A stretch of DNA of 64,000 nucleotides from Acidimicrobiales bacterium (GCA_020630065.1 JAHDCC010000003.1:62001-126000), one strand, 5' to 3'; shown: positions 9,860 to 18,684, numbered from the stretch's first letter. The notes: generated by a model from the sequence alone, not told the origin. Made by a program: numbers and translations.

Positions 9860-9880
9860 TTCTTCAAAGTAGTTGAAGAA
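9860..9880 (-). terminator. Candidate intrinsic terminator facing the minus strand
   Basis: Perfect inverted repeat TTCTTCAA-AGTAG-TTGAAGAA (9860-9880). Read on the minus strand it is followed by CTTTTTC, the U-tract of an intrinsic terminator; on the plus strand no T-tract follows. The stem is AT-rich and so weak. It would end a minus transcript coming from the orphan gene at 10152-10583 after that transcript has crossed tRNA-Asn antisense. Confidence 0.4.
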
Positions 9881-9933
9881 TCGACGAATATGGCCTCGTC
9901 AAGCCGAAGGCTTGCTATGCTCAGAATTCGCAA

Positions 9934-10006
9934 TCCGGGGTAGCTCAGTTGGCAGAGCAGCGCACTGTTAATGCGCTTGTCGTGGGTTCGAGCCCCACCC
10001 CCGGAG
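9934..10006 (+). tRNA. tRNA-Asn (anticodon GTT)
   Basis: Acceptor stem TCCGGGG (9934-9940) pairs with CCCCGGA (9999-10005), with discriminator G at 10006. D-loop TAGCTCAGTTGGCAGAG, anticodon loop CTGTTAA with GTT at 9967-9969, and T-loop GGGTTCGAGCCCC are all standard. CCA is not encoded. A candidate -10 (TATGCT) lies at about 9916-9921. Confidence 0.96.
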
Positions 10007-10151
10007 CTTCGAACTACCAGGCACAACGCCTGCGTCTGGCCCATCAAGATGTTGCCATGCGAAGCCACACAAGAATCCACGCAGATCTCATGATCCGGAG
10101 CGTCAGTATAAAGAACTTCGGTAGATAGATATCTGTGCGAGCAGTTTTGTG

Positions 10152-10583
10152 TTACCTAAGTTCGATTGCCTTGCCAGAAAAGGAAAGTACTTCTTGCTCT
10201 ATCAAGATTGATTCGACACTGTTAATTGCGAATCGATGATCGGTTGAGAGATCTGCCTTCGAGAATGCGGCCTGGACAACGTCATACGAATTGCTTAACA
10301 AGAATTTGGTAAGTAGATCTGGGTGTTCTTTTAGCAACCTAGAAAGTTTTGGCCATCCATGTTTTCTAAGCTCAAGATCCAGCTCGTCAGCTGCATCTTC
10401 GTAGGTCATGTCATCATTGGCGTATTCCCGGTAGTAGCTACTGAATGAGTCAATGAATTCATCACTAGTTACGGTGAAAGTATATTGATGGGACGTGTGG
10501 CTGACCGGGTCTTTCCCAAATCCGAACTCTCTAAAATATGCGTCATTCGCTTCTATCGTCCGGTTGTCAATTTTAAAGATCAT
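10152..10583 (-). CDS. Unknown 143-residue protein (orphan, low GC)
   Basis: No family recognised. The protein is acidic, without membrane segments or Cys motifs, and looks mostly helical, with a helix-rich middle around MTYEDAADELDLELRKHGWPKLSRLLKEHPDLL (given here only as a landmark region, residues about 60-92). Base composition is clearly more AT-rich than its neighbours, and it lies alone on the minus strand directly downstream of tRNA-Asn, a common landing site for acquired DNA. There is no integrase or flanking repeat to prove transfer. The ATG at 10583 has no clear Shine-Dalgarno sequence. Coding status rests on frame length and plausible composition only. Confidence 0.6.
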   Translation of the reverse strand: MIFKIDNRTIEANDAYFREFGFGKDPVSHTSHQYTFTVTSDEFIDSFSSYYREYANDDMTYEDAADELDLELRKHGWPKLSRLLKEHPDLLTKFLLSNSYDVVQAAFSKADLSTDHRFAINSVESILIEQEVLSFSGKAIELR

Positions 10584-10787
10584 CTATCTTTGTCTAACTT
10601 TGGGTAAACGTGGAGCTTCGAACCTCAGCGAAACACGCTTTCATACTGGAACGATGATCCTACTGACACCAGCCAGAACTGCACCAACCAGGACCAAGTA
10701 GAACCCTTTCGTCTTTCGCCGCTAGGGCAGCAGTCGAGTCGGTGACACGGTGGGTAGGTTGTTCGCTTGGAGTTGGCTCTACTGGTC

Positions 10788-12152
10788 TTAGGTCTTCGTC
10801 CGCGGCCACGGAAGGTACCGCATGCCAACAAAGAAACATACCATCGGGCCAAAGATGGCGACAATAAACGCAAGAGTGGTCGCCGATCCGTTTGAATCGT
10901 CTTCGATTGCGGCCACGATAAACGCCAAGAAATAGAGGACGACGAACGAGACAACGAGTCCGATAATTCCTCGAATAAACCCTTGGGCCGCTGACGGCTG
11001 TGCCGAGGGGCCGATACCGGTGGCCGTATTGTACGCGTAATTAGGTCGAGCGTAGCTTTGCTGAGGCGCAGCGGACAATCCTTGCGGTTGATACGCCGAA
11101 TAGTTAGCGGCGGCGTGTACCTGGGCGTGAGGGGTTCCAGGATGTGAACCGCCACTATTGCCGGAAGCTGAATCCCACGAATTCGCTGGAGGTTGAGGAG
11201 GAACAGCAACCGCCTGAGGAGGCTGTGGGGGAGGGCTCCAGGATTCGACCCCTGCGAGTGCATCGGCGACATCGCTCGGCCTTATCTCCGCTGTTTCTTG
11301 CACCTCGTGATGGTCGAGGGACGCCAGAAGTTGCTCACTCCACTCATTGGCTGAATCAGGTCGATCGTTCGGATCGATCGACAGTTGTTTGATGAGCACC
11401 TCACGTAAGTCTGCGGGAAGGTTGCTCTCGGGCAAGTTAAGACGTTCTGGGTGGATGCCGCATGCGATAGCGGCGATGATGGCAGAAGCTGCGTACAGAT
11501 CGGCTCTATGGTCGGGCTGCCCATCTGGTCGCAGCTGTTCCGGCGCCATATATCCGGCGGTTCCGCCTGCGATCGTCATGCCAGAGACGCCGCCGGAAAT
11601 GTCTCGAGCCAACCCGAAGTCGGCGAGAACGACCCGTTCGTCGGTGCGGATAAGCGCACCTGAGGTATCTTCTTTTTTTCCTTTGAGCGAAATGAGAAGA
11701 AGGTTTGACGGTTTAATATCGCGGTGAACAATATTGCGCTCATGGATCGCTTGTAAACAGGTCGCCATCTCAGAAATCAAAAGTCTGATGTCGCGAGAAG
11801 TCGGTTCCATAACTTCGGCAAGACGGTCGCCGAGGGTTCCCCGGTCGGCGAGCTGCATAACTACGTAAGGTCTGCTGTCCTCGGTTTGACCAACGTCGTA
11901 GACGTTGACCAGTCGATCACTCGCAATCTCGCGCGCAACTCGAGCCTCTTCCAAGAAACGCCGTCGTACTTCGGAGTCGGCGCTGTGGTTGTCGGCCAAG
12001 ACTTTCACGGCGACTGTGCTGTTCAGTTCCGGATCAAGTGCTGAATAAACGGATGCGAAACCACCAAGACCGATACGGTCGCTCACGATGTACCGCCCGA
12101 ACCGTTCCGGCAGGTACTGGTTTCGTTGTTCGTTTGTGTCTTCTGTGGTCAT
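10788..12152 (-). CDS. Membrane-anchored Ser/Thr protein kinase
   Basis: Hanks-type kinase of the bacterial PknB class. Glycine loop GLGGFASVY at residues 28-36, ATP-binding Lys50, catalytic loop HRDIKPSN, metal-binding DFGLA and APE-like MAPEQL are all present, so it should be active. The kinase domain (about 20-280) is followed by a Pro/Gln/Ser-rich linker (about 300-385) and two membrane helices near 393-415 and 425-445 that end the protein. There are no PASTA repeats or other extracellular sensor, unlike mycobacterial PknB. It is a single-gene unit opposite in direction to its neighbours; its start is 115 bases from a plus-strand tRNA. Targets are not evident from context. Confidence 0.93.
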   Translation of the reverse strand: MTTEDTNEQRNQYLPERFGRYIVSDRIGLGGFASVYSALDPELNSTVAVKVLADNHSADSEVRRRFLEEARVAREIASDRLVNVYDVGQTEDSRPYVVMQLADRGTLGDRLAEVMEPTSRDIRLLISEMATCLQAIHERNIVHRDIKPSNLLLISLKGKKEDTSGALIRTDERVVLADFGLARDISGGVSGMTIAGGTAGYMAPEQLRPDGQPDHRADLYAASAIIAAIACGIHPERLNLPESNLPADLREVLIKQLSIDPNDRPDSANEWSEQLLASLDHHEVQETAEIRPSDVADALAGVESWSPPPQPPQAVAVPPQPPANSWDSASGNSGGSHPGTPHAQVHAAANYSAYQPQGLSAAPQQSYARPNYAYNTATGIGPSAQPSAAQGFIRGIIGLVVSFVVLYFLAFIVAAIEDDSNGSATTLAFIVAIFGPMVCFFVGMRYLPWPRTKT

Positions 12153-12266
12153 CAGCGATCCTCGACCTCAATTCTATTAGAAGAACTGGCAGATTATTGG
12201 CCTTAAACGGCTTATCGAGCTCTAGACTAAGCACTCGAGTTGCCGCTTGACGGTGATCGAATGTTG

Positions 12267-12343
12267 GGGCCCGTAGCTCAGTTGGTTAGAGCACGCGACT
12301 CATAATCGCTTTGTCGTGGGTTCGAGCCCCACCGGGCCCACCA
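12267..12343 (+). tRNA. tRNA with CAT anticodon (elongator Met, or Ile2)
   Basis: Acceptor GGGCCCG (12267-12273) pairs with CGGGCCC (12333-12339), discriminator A, and CCA is encoded (12341-12343). Anticodon loop CTCATAA has CAT at 12301-12303. It lacks initiator features (a C1-A72 mismatch and three GC pairs in the anticodon stem). Elongator Met and lysidine-modified Ile2 both carry CAT; the anticodon arm resembles Ile2 of other bacteria while the body resembles Met. The top pair of the anticodon stem (C-T) is mismatched. Confidence 0.93.
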
Positions 12344-12697
12344 ACAAGTAGGAAGCGTATGAAGCCGGGATGCGTGACTCTCTGCCAACAAAGTGGATGT
12401 CGACGAGGTTCGCCAAAAGGGTCTCCTTTTGAGCTGATTGTCGATTCTCAGAAAAGGTATGTTGGTCAGGTGGCGGACCTGCGGTGCACCGTTCACATGT
12501 AATGACATAAAAGGTGATTGTTCGACATGGATATTAGAATGTTGTTTGTTCTGGTATATCCATTGATTTGGGTGTCTAAATATATTAAATCTTCGACCTG
12601 AATAAGCCTTTATAAATGGCCAAATATTTTGAGAATATGTGGCAAATAGATCTCACTTAGGGTGTAGTCTCGGTCTATCGAATCTTCTGTTTCTCAC
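12344..12697. other. Intergenic stretch without a recognised gene
   Basis: After the CAT tRNA there is no supportable gene for about 350 bases. The second half (about 12500-12660) is strongly AT-rich compared with the surroundings and probably holds the promoter of the gene at 12698, but I cannot assign -35/-10 boxes with confidence. Confidence 0.5.
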
Positions 12698-13657
12698 TTG
12701 TCGAACACGCCTATCGATGTTTCGCAGAGGAAGTCGACGGCATCGGATAGAGTCCGGCGTTCGTTGTCGCCCTCGGTTGCCGCTGCGCCTGTGCTGTCAG
12801 GGTTTTCAAACCCGAACAACAGTGGCCTCGGTAGAGGCTTGGACGGAATCTTAGGCGACGCGTTTGTCGCCGATGCCGACTCCGGGTTGTTGCAGCTGCT
12901 GGGTGGACATAACACCGAGCCGGCTCGGGAGGTTCGCCAGTTCGTGGCCGACACCGCAGTCGGCGCTATAGCCGCCAAATTCGGCGCCGAAGCGGTATGG
13001 CTGGCGACCTCGGAGGTTTCAGGTTCGGTGTCGTTGGTCGCCACGCATTTACCTCCGAGTTGGTTGCATGTTTCCCCCACATCGATCGAAATAACCGGAA
13101 GATTGTGGTCGGCATTATCAGGCGAAACCGGATATCGACAAACCCCGATTGGGCATCAATACCTTTGGGTTTGCAGTCAGAGATTTGAGCGTTCATTTGT
13201 GGTTGCCGTGGTCCGCCAGGAACCATTTGACGCCAACGAACAACGGACGTTGAGTCGATTCTTGAGGTCTGTTTCGGTCGCTATCGGCGGTGAGCGCTCT
13301 GGTGTACCCGACATCGATATTTCGGTTTCGGTTCAACAGGGGCATCAAATGGCAACCGCGGAAGTGAACATTTCGTCTGGGGGCCAGAAACGTACCGCCA
13401 GAACCGAAGCATCTACAGCTCACCTTGCGACTGCCAACGCTGCGGCTTCGTTATGCGAGGTTTCTTGTACCGTCGCTTACGCTGGGCAAGTTTCACTCGA
13501 GCAGTATGCGGTCAATATGGTCGTAGTGCTCGACGATACAGACGCTCCGTTGATCGGTTTGTCTGTCGCCCCAGGAGCCGACCCATCTGGCCCAGCTCGG
13601 GCGGTTTTCTCCTCCCTGGCTAGCGTCTCGGGGCAACCGTTTGGTCAGGTCAACTGA
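12698..13657 (+). CDS. Unknown protein, possible GAF-like fold
   Basis: No firm family. The 319-residue product starts with TTG 12698 (MSNTPIDVSQR). Residues 1-45 look disordered and end in GLGRGLDGILGDAF, which resembles the GRGLDALL motif that opens ParB proteins, but no other ParB feature follows. Residues about 60-190 alternate helices and strands in a way that suggests a GAF-like sensor, and the C-terminal ~110 residues form a strand-rich domain. There are no membrane segments. It is followed 95 bases later by a class A penicillin-binding protein. The function is unknown; the fold suggestion is an impression from the pattern. Confidence 0.6.
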   Translation: MSNTPIDVSQRKSTASDRVRRSLSPSVAAAPVLSGFSNPNNSGLGRGLDGILGDAFVADADSGLLQLLGGHNTEPAREVRQFVADTAVGAIAAKFGAEAVWLATSEVSGSVSLVATHLPPSWLHVSPTSIEITGRLWSALSGETGYRQTPIGHQYLWVCSQRFERSFVVAVVRQEPFDANEQRTLSRFLRSVSVAIGGERSGVPDIDISVSVQQGHQMATAEVNISSGGQKRTARTEASTAHLATANAAASLCEVSCTVAYAGQVSLEQYAVNMVVVLDDTDAPLIGLSVAPGADPSGPARAVFSSLASVSGQPFGQVN

Positions 13658-13752
13658 CCCATCGAGCCCACAGATGACGATTCGGAAATAAACCGTACTT
13701 TCGTTGCTTGCTGAACATACCCGATGCGGCCTTATTGGCTAAGATAGGCCCT

Positions 13753-15879
13753 GTGATTCGTGGCCTTCAACTTGTAAAACGTCTCAGCTCGCTTGGTTTG
13801 ATGATGATCGCGTTAGCGCTCATCGCTTCGGTGACGACGTTTGCCACCGTTCCTCAAATTGGGGTGGCGCTCTCGGCTAGTTCGGGTACGTCTCCCGAAG
13901 TTCAGCTCAACACCCTCGCTGAGCGTTCATCTATGTTTGCCGCCGACGGCCAGTTTCTTACATTGTTGAAAGAGGAAGAGAACCGTGAGCCGATTGACTT
14001 GGACGCAGTTCCTCAAACGGTCATAGATGCGATACTCGCGGTCGAAGATTCCGATTTCTACACCCACGACGGCCTCAACTACCGAGGCACATTCCGGGCG
14101 TTCGTCGAAAACGTTAGCGCCGGCGGAATTGAGCAGGGTGGCTCCACGATCACCCAGCAATTGATCAAAAACTCTGTTCTCACAAACGAACAAAGCCTCG
14201 ACCGAAAAGCTACCGAAGCGTTCTTTGCGCTCCGTCTTGAGCGTCAAATGACAAAAGACGAAATCCTAGAGCGTTATCTCAACACGGTCTATTTCGGCTC
14301 GGGCGCCTATGGTGTGCAGGCGGCAGCCGAGACGTACTGGAACTACGACGAAGCGGCTCAACTGGGATGGGCAGAAGCAGCACTTCTCGCTGGGCTCGTG
14401 AAGAACCCGACAGGTTTCGACCCGACACTGAACCCCGAATCGGCTCGAGAGCGACGTGCTGTAATTCTCAACCGGCTCGTCACAGTCGGTCACATCACCG
14501 AAGAAGAAGCAGACCAATACAACGCTGAAGCTCTTCCTTCTGAACGCCAAGGCCCACCCACCCAACCGACCGACTATTTCGTTCGAGAAGCTTTGGAAGC
14601 CATGCTCAACGACGAAAACATTCTCGGGGGTGAGGCCGCAGATCGGTTCAACATGGTGTACCGCGGAGGCTTAAAGATTTACACCACCTTTGACCCCAAG
14701 GCACAAGCCCACGCAGAAGCCACTAGGGCAGAACTCTTGCCGGAGAACGATGACGGGTTCACGATGGCCATGGCCACGCTCGACACTCACAACGGTGCCG
14801 TTCGTGCCCTGATCGGCGGCCCCGAATTTCAACGAGACCAATTCAACCTAGCCACCCAGGGTCTCCGACAACCCGGTTCGACAATGAAGACCTTTGTGAT
14901 GGCTGCGTTGTTCGAAAACGGATATAACGCTGATGATGTCGTTCGAGGCGATAGCCCCTGCACCTTTGATAACCCTGGCCAAGAGCCCTACCGGGTGACG
15001 GGCGCGAGTTACGGCGTTCAGTCCATCGCAAGCATGATTCGCGTTTCCAGTAACTGTGGTTTTGTACGCCTGGGCCAGGTTGTCGGAAACGAGGAAGTAA
15101 TCAAGGTTTCGAGACGACTCGGTGTCACCGCCGAGATGGAACCCTTCCCATCACTCCCACTTGGAGTATTCGAAGTGCACCCAATCGAGATGGCGAGCGG
15201 ATACGCCGCTATGGGTAACGACGGCATGTTCAACCAACCCTGGTACATCGAACGGGTTGAGGACTCTGAAGGTAACGTAATCTACGAACACGAACAGGTC
15301 TCGACCAAGGCCATCGAAGTTCAGTCGGCGCGCCAGATCACCGAAGTTCTTGAGAGTAACGTGACGAGTGGAACCGGTCGTCACCAAGTTCCTCAACGCA
15401 TGAATGGTCATCCGGCTGCTGGTAAAACCGGAACCGCTCAGGGTAACGAAGACGTCTGGTTCGTAGGTTACACCGACTACTACGCCACAGCCGTTTGGGT
15501 CGGGCACCCAGACTTGAAAAAGCGTGTGGTGCTAAACGGTCGAGTGCAGCAAGGTGGTCGCACCCCGGCTGCCATTTGGGGCGACTTTATGGGCAAGATC
15601 CACGAGGGCCTTGAACCTCGAGAATTTGCTGACCCCGAGCCGAGTGGTCAGGGCTCGAGATTCCTCCGAGTCGAAGGTGAGATTGACTTCTGCGGATCTC
15701 GAGGTGGTTCTGGCGCTCCTGTTTTGGTTGACACTGATAACGACGGTCGCCCGGATTGTCTACGTCGACCAGAACCAGCGGAACCGCCGGAAGGGCCCGA
15801 GACTACCGAACCGCCCGAGCCGCAGCCCGAACCACAACCACAACCAGAACCTGCGCCAGCTCCGCCTCCAGCCCAGTAG
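13753..15879 (+). CDS. Class A penicillin-binding protein (bifunctional)
   Basis: Polymerises lipid II and cross-links peptidoglycan outside the membrane. GTG 13753 is preferred over the upstream TTG at 13708: it has AGATAGG seven bases before it and gives a short cytoplasmic tail then one membrane helix (about 11-31). The GT51 transglycosylase domain holds the catalytic Glu98 in EDSDFYTHDG, GGSTITQQL and RKATEAFFALRLE. The transpeptidase has Ser376-Lys379 (STMK), SSN at 432-434 and KTG at 558-560. The C-terminus is a Pro/Glu/Gln-rich tail. It is 708 residues long and is followed nine bases later by the zinc-ribbon gene, suggesting an operon. Confidence 0.95.
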   Translation: MIRGLQLVKRLSSLGLMMIALALIASVTTFATVPQIGVALSASSGTSPEVQLNTLAERSSMFAADGQFLTLLKEEENREPIDLDAVPQTVIDAILAVEDSDFYTHDGLNYRGTFRAFVENVSAGGIEQGGSTITQQLIKNSVLTNEQSLDRKATEAFFALRLERQMTKDEILERYLNTVYFGSGAYGVQAAAETYWNYDEAAQLGWAEAALLAGLVKNPTGFDPTLNPESARERRAVILNRLVTVGHITEEEADQYNAEALPSERQGPPTQPTDYFVREALEAMLNDENILGGEAADRFNMVYRGGLKIYTTFDPKAQAHAEATRAELLPENDDGFTMAMATLDTHNGAVRALIGGPEFQRDQFNLATQGLRQPGSTMKTFVMAALFENGYNADDVVRGDSPCTFDNPGQEPYRVTGASYGVQSIASMIRVSSNCGFVRLGQVVGNEEVIKVSRRLGVTAEMEPFPSLPLGVFEVHPIEMASGYAAMGNDGMFNQPWYIERVEDSEGNVIYEHEQVSTKAIEVQSARQITEVLESNVTSGTGRHQVPQRMNGHPAAGKTGTAQGNEDVWFVGYTDYYATAVWVGHPDLKKRVVLNGRVQQGGRTPAAIWGDFMGKIHEGLEPREFADPEPSGQGSRFLRVEGEIDFCGSRGGSGAPVLVDTDNDGRPDCLRRPEPAEPPEGPETTEPPEPQPEPQPQPEPAPAPPPAQ

Positions 15880-15888
15880 GCTACGCTC

Positions 15889-16608
15889 ATGACGTCTCCG
15901 CTGTACGAACAAATCCTCGAGTTGCAGTCAACGGATATAAAAATTCGTCAGCTTAACCACAAGCACACCAACCACGAACTCAGAGCGAAACTGGCGTCAG
16001 CGATTTCCGACGCAGCGTCAAAAAAAATTGAACTGGATGAGGCTGTGCTAGCGGTTGAACAGAACAACGCTGAACAACGCAAAATCCAGCATCGGGTAGC
16101 GGAGCTAGAAACAAAGCGTGAGGCGTCCCAAACTAAGCTCTACAGCGGTTCTGTCACCGCAGCCAACGAACTCATGGCCTTAGAAGACGAAGTCCGAGGG
16201 TTTAAGGCGAAACAAGATGGATTTGAAGACGACTTACTCGAATTGATGGAGCAAGCCGAGAATCTGAACGTGATTGAGACCGCATCCAAACAACAATATG
16301 AACTGGCCGAACAAACCGTGGCTGAAACCGAATCGCTGTTGGCGACAGCGTTGCAGGAAATAGCGGACGAACTTGAGCAACGAAGCGTCGAACGCCAAAA
16401 CCGGGCGGACGTTTCAGACCCCGAACTTCTCCGGCGATACGAAGAACTTGTTCCTCTCTATGACGGGGTGACAGTAGCCAGGCTGGTCAACGGCGGGTGT
16501 GATGGCTGCCATATTCAGCTTTCCGCGGTGGCACTCGATCAAATCGATCGACTTGATGAGTCTGCGGTCGTCACATGCGAAGAGTGTGGAAGGCTGCTGG
16601 TTCGCTAA
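15889..16608 (+). CDS. Coiled-coil protein with C4 zinc ribbon (DUF164/CdsZ family)
   Basis: A 239-residue protein. Residues 1-175 form a long antiparallel coiled coil, and the C-terminus holds a zinc ribbon with two CxxC pairs (GGCDGCHI and VTCEECGRL). This is the widespread actinobacterial DUF164 family, whose exact role is unsettled; nucleic-acid binding has been proposed. ATG 15889 is nine bases after the PBP stop and the next gene begins three bases after this one, so the three are likely one transcript. Confidence 0.88.
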   Translation: MTSPLYEQILELQSTDIKIRQLNHKHTNHELRAKLASAISDAASKKIELDEAVLAVEQNNAEQRKIQHRVAELETKREASQTKLYSGSVTAANELMALEDEVRGFKAKQDGFEDDLLELMEQAENLNVIETASKQQYELAEQTVAETESLLATALQEIADELEQRSVERQNRADVSDPELLRRYEELVPLYDGVTVARLVNGGCDGCHIQLSAVALDQIDRLDESAVVTCEECGRLLVR

Positions 16609-16611
16609 CCC

Positions 16612-17097
16612 ATGTTGCTTTGGTTTGCCGTTTTAGCGCCGGTGCTGGTTGCGGAAGTCTTTCGTAGCCCAATGATGGATCTTCGTATCGTGGCGTTTGG
16701 CGCCGTTCTTCCCCTGGTGGAACTTGTGTCGCCTGTGCCTCTCTATTTACACACGATGGTCTGCCCACTGTTGGTATTGACCGTAGTGATGCTAGGAACG
16801 ATCAACCGGAGGCTGACGAGACGCCGCCTGTTAGGAATCCCGATTGGGTTGTTTGTGCATCTTGTCCTCGACGGGACGTGGCGATTCGACCAGTTGCTTC
16901 TTTGGCCAGCGTTCGGATTCTCTCTAGACGGTGTCGATCTGCCCGAAACCTCAATCAACCTCTTTGTTGGGATTCTTCTGGAATGTATTGCGCTAATAGT
17001 GGCTTTGTGGGCGGTGCGTCGATACGGCCTTAGAGATAGGGCAAATCTGGACCGTATGATCCGAAGCGGCCAGCTCAATAGGTCGGTTTTTCGATAG
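16612..17097 (+). CDS. Small integral membrane protein, YdjM-like hydrolase type
   Basis: A 161-residue protein with about four hydrophobic helices. The segment IPIGLFVHLVLDGTW, with a His and an Asp inside a membrane region, followed by LLWPAFG, resembles the YdjM/DUF457 family of predicted metal-dependent membrane hydrolases, though only part of the His/Asp set is visible. ATG 16612 is three bases after the zinc-ribbon gene stop. The family match is moderate, and the substrate is unknown. Confidence 0.75.
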   Translation: MLLWFAVLAPVLVAEVFRSPMMDLRIVAFGAVLPLVELVSPVPLYLHTMVCPLLVLTVVMLGTINRRLTRRRLLGIPIGLFVHLVLDGTWRFDQLLLWPAFGFSLDGVDLPETSINLFVGILLECIALIVALWAVRRYGLRDRANLDRMIRSGQLNRSVFR

Positions 17098-17131
17098 AAC
17101 AAACTGGCGTCTCAGCTAGCTGCAATGGGCG

Positions 17132-17498
17132 GGTGAGTTGACCTGTAGGCGGGGTTCTGTGCACCGGCTCGTTGCCGAGGTTCGATGCGGTGACCATCCA
17201 TCTATGCGGTCCACCTGATGGTTGCCAGTTGCCTGGCCGGACGAAACAATCCATCCATCATCTTGACCTTGCTCCGAGTGGGGTTTACCAAGCCGTCTGA
17301 GTCACCCCAGACGCTGGTGCGCTCTTACCGCACCTTTTCACCCTTGCCGTCAGGTAGAACCTTCTGGCGGTATATTTTCTGTGGCACTTTCCTGCGAATC
17401 GCTTCGACTGGCCGTTAGCCAGCACCCTGTTCTATGGAGCCCCGACCTTCCTCAGTTTAGACGTTAGTCACAACCGCGGTCACCCGGTCAACTCACCC
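17132..17498 (-). ncRNA. rnpB: RNase P RNA
   Basis: Catalytic RNA that matures the 5' ends of tRNAs. Read on the minus strand it starts with a P1 helix whose strands are at 17486-17498 and 17132-17144 (13 complementary bases). It contains the conserved GAGGAAGGTCGGGGCTCC core (CR I), CAGGGTGCTGG, AGTGCCACAGAAA (CR II/III), the GGTGAAAAGGTGCGGTAAGA block of CR IV, and the L15 loop GGTAAACCCC that binds tRNA CCA. About 367 nt, bacterial type A architecture. It runs opposite to the flanking genes. Confidence 0.96.
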
Positions 17499-17616
17499 AA
17501 GCGGCCATCATAGTGTGGTATTGGAACTGTGCCGTAGGGAACTGTAAATAATCGGACCATCATCGGGGAACAGTTAGCCGTGACTAGTCGTTGTGGGATG
17601 GTGACACCGATACTGT

Positions 17617-18684
17617 GTGAGGGTGGATACTCCGAATGAACCGTTAGTAGATTCGTTAGGTGGATGGTCAACCCTTCTAGACCAAATTGTCGCCAGGCAG
17701 GACTTAACTATCGAGCAAGGGCAGGCCGCAATGGCCGATATCCTGGCCGGAAGAGCCACCGACGCCCAGTTAGCTGGGCTGATGGTTGGGCTGCGAATGA
17801 AAGGCGAAGCTCCAGCTGAGCTAGTCGGTTTGGCCAAAGCGATGCTCGATGCGGCCCGTCCGTTGACACTGCCAGCGGGAACCGTTGACATTGTTGGAAC
17901 CGGTGGTTCGGCTCGTCGCCGTAAGCATGCACTTAACGTTTCGACTATGGCTAGTTTTGTGGCAGCCGGTGCTGGAGTAACAGTTTGTAAACACGGTAAT
18001 AAGAAGGCGTCCTCGACTTCAGGTTCTTTCGATTTCCTCGAATCACTTGGTATTGGGATCGATATCGAACCAGACCATCTTGAACGATGCTTGGAGTCGG
18101 CTGGTATCGGATTCGCATTTGCTCGAACTTTTCATCCGGCGATGAGATTTGTCGGCCCGCCCCGGAGTCAACTCGGGATCCAGACGATCTTCAACTATTT
18201 AGGGCCACTGGCTCATCCAGGTCGCCCAGCTTTTCAGGTAGTTGGCACGTCGTCGGTTGAGTTAGCTTCCAAGATGGCGCAAGCTCTTGTTCAACTCGAT
18301 GTTGACCGGGCGTGGGTTGTAGCTGGTCATGATGGCTACGACGAACTGACACTGTCTGGCCCCTCACACGTTTTTGACGTGTCGGCTGACGGTATCGGTG
18401 AGATGACGGTCCGCTGCGAGGACGTTGGTTTGCGAACCGTAGGGTCAACCGACGAGCTTGCTGGTGGCCAAGGCCAACAAAACGTCGAGATTTTCTCAGC
18501 CATCTTGTCGGGCAAAGAAAAAGGGCCGAAGCGAGACATCGTGGTTCTGAACGCTGCTGCGGCACTTGTTGTGGCCGGTCACGTCGAAACGTTACCCGAA
18601 GCGGTACATCAGTCGATCGAAGCCATCGAGACTGGAAAAGTGGCGCAAAAAGTTGAAGATCTTAAGGTTTTAACCAACACATAG
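17617..18684 (+). CDS. trpD: Anthranilate phosphoribosyltransferase
   Basis: Transfers the phosphoribosyl group from PRPP to anthranilate in tryptophan synthesis. GTG 17617 gives a 355-residue protein of normal length. Visible motifs: N-terminal helical domain with AMADILAGRATDAQLAGLM, the PRPP loop GTGGS (94-98), NVSTMASF, KHGN with the ASSTSGS loop, PPRSQLGIQTIFNYLGPL with the anthranilate-binding Arg, and the metal-binding DE of GYDELT. Oddities: the usual GTGGD reads GTGGS and three extra residues (Arg-rich) lie between it and NVST. No other trp genes are nearby. A paralogous activity is possible but TrpD is the simplest reading. Confidence 0.88.
   Translation: MRVDTPNEPLVDSLGGWSTLLDQIVARQDLTIEQGQAAMADILAGRATDAQLAGLMVGLRMKGEAPAELVGLAKAMLDAARPLTLPAGTVDIVGTGGSARRRKHALNVSTMASFVAAGAGVTVCKHGNKKASSTSGSFDFLESLGIGIDIEPDHLERCLESAGIGFAFARTFHPAMRFVGPPRSQLGIQTIFNYLGPLAHPGRPAFQVVGTSSVELASKMAQALVQLDVDRAWVVAGHDGYDELTLSGPSHVFDVSADGIGEMTVRCEDVGLRTVGSTDELAGGQGQQNVEIFSAILSGKEKGPKRDIVVLNAAAALVVAGHVETLPEAVHQSIEAIETGKVAQKVEDLKVLTNT

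Noticed and set aside
10625..11272. 215-codon minus-strand open frame overlapping the kinase C-terminus
   Set aside because: Out of frame with the kinase over its Pro/Gln linker; Ser/Arg-rich shadow product.
9977..12333. Identical 23-base direct repeats at 9977-9999 and 12311-12333 around the orphan gene and kinase
   Set aside because: Both copies are the variable/T-arm region of the two tRNAs, which are naturally similar; no integrase or duplicated tRNA end supports an excisable element.
17218..17418. Plus-strand open frame inside the rnpB region
   Set aside because: The whole stretch is explained by RNase P RNA on the minus strand.
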